Source: DASXTC01 sp036505635
Lineage (GTDB): Bacteria; Acidobacteriota; Polarisedimenticolia; JACPZX01; DASXTC01
DNA length: 64,000 nucleotides
Assembly: GCA_036505635.1 (NCBI GenBank)
Contig: DASXTC010000059.1
Span: 1 to 64,000 of the forward strand
Direction of reading: 5' to 3'
Below, one piece after another: positions 62,282 to 64,000 of the stretch (within the stretch, counting starts at the first letter, position 1; every line of letters begins with the position of its first letter). The translations under genes and the position numbers were made by a program. A model generated the notes under the pieces. The model searched no databases, was not told the origin of the DNA, and saw nothing but the letters and a program-made list of their open reading frames with translations.

Positions 62282-63232
62282 CTAGACCGGCGCCCCCTCA
62301 CGCGCCGCGACCCGGCCCGCGCTCCTGAGCGCCAGGGCCACTCCCGTGAAGATGAACGCGGAGCTGATGAACGTCTCGGGGCCGAGCGACTCGCCCAGCA
62401 CCAGCACTCCCATCGCCGCCGCGATCAGCGGCTGAAGGTAGATGAAGAGTGCGACGATCGAGGACTCCACGCGCTTGAGCGCCCAGGTGTTCAGCAGGTA
62501 GGCGGCCACCGTCGGGAACAGGACCACGAGGAGCCCGGTCCACCAGACGGAGGCCGGCACCGCCGCGAGATTGACCTCGCTCAGTTGGGACGCACCCACC
62601 GCCGAGATCCCCACCGCGCCGAAGCTCAGCAGGCACGCGGTCACCGCGAGGCTGCTGTGCCGCGAGAGGATCGGCTTGCTGATCACCAGGAAGAACGAGT
62701 AGGAAATCGCGTTGGTCAGGTTGAGCAGATCCCCGAAGGCAATCTCGCCGCCAAGGCGCGCCCCGCCCTGCGCGATCAGGTAGAGGACGCCGGCCAGCGA
62801 CAGCGAGATCCCCGCGATCTTGGAGCCCGTCGCCCGCTCCCGTCCCATCAGGATCGCGATCAACAGCGTCGCCACGGGGATGCTTGTGTTGATGATGGCC
62901 GAGTGCGAGGTGGCGGTGCGCGCGAGCCCCTCCACGAAGCAGATCTGGTTGATCACCACGCCGAAGATGGAGAAGAAGGCGATGGCGGCCAGGTCCCGGG
63001 GATCACGGGGGAGCCGCTCGCGCCGCGTGGCCACCACGAACAGCATCAGGAGCGCCGCCGCGGGCACGATCCGGATCATCGCCCAGGCGCGCGGCGGGAT
63101 GTAGCCCACGATGTACTTGGCGGCGGTGTAGTGCAGGCCGAAGAGGATCTGCACGGTGATCAGCGCGGCCACGACCGCGGGCCGGGAGGAGCGGACCGCG
63201 GGCGGGGCGCCCTCGAGCGCCCCCCGGGTCAC
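62282..63232 (-). CDS. EamA-family (DMT) transporter
   Basis: A 316-residue permease with ten hydrophobic helices in two EamA repeats; GLHYTAAKYIVG and the second-repeat LFPTVAAYLLNTWALKRVESS fit the family. Members export amino acids, nucleosides or other metabolites. Its GTG start overlaps the stop of typA (GTGA), so it is expressed with it. It converges with the NTF2-like gene. Confidence 0.9.
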   Translation of the reverse strand: MTRGALEGAPPAVRSSRPAVVAALITVQILFGLHYTAAKYIVGYIPPRAWAMIRIVPAAALLMLFVVATRRERLPRDPRDLAAIAFFSIFGVVINQICFVEGLARTATSHSAIINTSIPVATLLIAILMGRERATGSKIAGISLSLAGVLYLIAQGGARLGGEIAFGDLLNLTNAISYSFFLVISKPILSRHSSLAVTACLLSFGAVGISAVGASQLSEVNLAAVPASVWWTGLLVVLFPTVAAYLLNTWALKRVESSIVALFIYLQPLIAAAMGVLVLGESLGPETFISSAFIFTGVALALRSAGRVAAREGAPV

Positions 63233-64000
63233 GACCCGCGCTTGCGCTGCGAGGCCGTCAGCGCCCTCTTGCGGAGGCGGAACGCTTTGGGTGTGACCTC
63301 AAGCAGCTCGTCGTCGCTGACGTACTCGATCGCCTGCTCCAGGCTGAGCGCCCGGGCCGGGATGATGTGGGCCGCCTCGTCCGCCGTGGAGGCGCGCATG
63401 TTGGTGAGCTTCTTTTCCTTGGTGACGTTCACCTCGATGTCGCCGGTGCGGGAGTTCTCCCCGACGATCATCCCCTCGTAGACCTGGTCGCCTGGCGACA
63501 CCATCATGACGCCCCGCTCCTGCAGGTTCTCGATCGCGTAGGAGGTGGCCCGCCCGGCGCGGTCGGCCACGAGCGACCCGGTCGAGCGCCCCTTGATCTC
63601 TCCCTGCCACGGCTCGTGTCCGTCGTAGATGTGGTTCATGATCCCCGTCCCGCGAGTCTCGGTGAGAAACTGCGAGCGAAAGCCGATCAGCCCCCGGGAG
63701 GGGAGCCGGAACTCCAGCCGCACGCGCCCCGAGCCATGGTTGACCATCTTCGTCATACGCCCGCGCCGCGTTCCGACCCGCTCGGTCACCACGCCGATGA
63801 ACTCCTCGGGGCAGTCGACGACCAGCAGCTCCATCGGCTCGTGACGCGCGCCGTCGACCATCCGGGTGAGCACTTCGGGCTTGCCCACCTGCATCTCGTA
63901 TCCCTCGCGCCGCATCGTCTCGATGATGATCGCCATCTGCAGCTCTCCGCGTCCCGACACCTGCATCGTGTCGGGGGAGCCGGCCTCCTCGACGCGGACG
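63229..64000 (-). CDS. typA: TypA/BipA ribosome-associated GTPase, C-terminal part
   Basis: The frame runs off the right edge, so only the C-terminal 257 residues are in view. RVEEAGSPDTMQVSGRGELQMAI is the BipA domain III/V region, followed by RGLIGFRSQFLTETRGTG, GVMMVSPGDQVYEGMIVGE and the BipA-specific DIEVNVTKEKKLTNMRAS. The GTPase domain lies beyond the window. BipA acts in ribosome assembly and stress growth. The stop overlaps the EamA transporter start. Confidence 0.95.
   Translation of the reverse strand, partial: VRVEEAGSPDTMQVSGRGELQMAIIIETMRREGYEMQVGKPEVLTRMVDGARHEPMELLVVDCPEEFIGVVTERVGTRRGRMTKMVNHGSGRVRLEFRLPSRGLIGFRSQFLTETRGTGIMNHIYDGHEPWQGEIKGRSTGSLVADRAGRATSYAIENLQERGVMMVSPGDQVYEGMIVGENSRTGDIEVNVTKEKKLTNMRASTADEAAHIIPARALSLEQAIEYVSDDELLEVTPKAFRLRKRALTASQRKRGS

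Overview
The window is gene-dense, high-GC bacterial chromosome, most likely a metagenome-assembled contig from an Acidobacteriota-like organism. I infer this from the overall gene style, the futalosine menaquinone genes, a TPR protein with a C-terminal motif I associate with Acidobacteria, a B-type succinate dehydrogenase and the fused TIGR03960/DUF2344 radical SAM protein. No sequence search was possible, so the phylum is an inference. Genes are short-spaced and often translationally coupled (ATGA, GTGA or TGATG overlaps). I see no rRNA, tRNA, CRISPR array, transposase or prophage genes.

Left part (1-16 kb): a chimeric thioredoxin-reductase fragment, a membrane protein and a lipoprotein; a leftward group of O-methyltransferase, peroxiredoxin, folA, thyA and a Tat-exported amidase; a rightward group of mqnD, a YgfZ-like protein and an AzgA-type purine permease; a secreted serine protease; then queF, a catalytically degenerate dienelactone-hydrolase-like protein, a sulfite-oxidase-family protein, a GIY-YIG nuclease with a decayed exonuclease-like region, and trpS.

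Middle (16-39 kb): a TPR protein, a two-gene ABC exporter, mqnC and mqnE, gamma-glutamyltransferase, a macro-domain protein, an HprK-like ATPase coupled to a UbiD-family decarboxylase, an Rrf2 regulator next to a large three-part radical SAM protein (a candidate relative of the Tes/Mss membrane-spanning-lipid synthases), the TIGR03960-type radical SAM protein, thiC, sixA, a Rieske ferredoxin, a HhH-GPD glycosylase coupled to an orphan HATPase protein, and sdhCAB. MqnD, MqnC, MqnE, the UbiD-like protein and the menaquinone-type succinate dehydrogenase form a coherent low-potential quinone respiration theme.

Right part (39-64 kb): a small-protein/nucleotidyltransferase pair that looks like a toxin-antitoxin module; an aldehyde dehydrogenase/aspA/lipoprotein/transporter operon; an MMPL exporter and uppP; a tandem pair of secreted proteins, one decayed; a cyclase-family protein; and a transglutaminase-fold protein lacking its catalytic residues. 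Next come a five-gene leftward locus resembling a Pga-like exopolysaccharide synthase/secretion machine (glycosidase-like, TPR/beta-barrel, response regulator, HEAT-repeat membrane protein, processive glycosyltransferase) and, divergently, a sigma-54 activator. That activator is followed by a well-matched -24/-12 promoter and a coupled Flp-pilin/AMIN/DUF192/small-membrane-protein cassette. The window ends with an NTF2-like protein, an EamA transporter and the C-terminal part of typA/bipA. The strongest candidates for undescribed biology are the 50.8-58.6 kb polysaccharide locus, the sigma-54-controlled pilin cassette and the Tes/Mss-like radical SAM gene.
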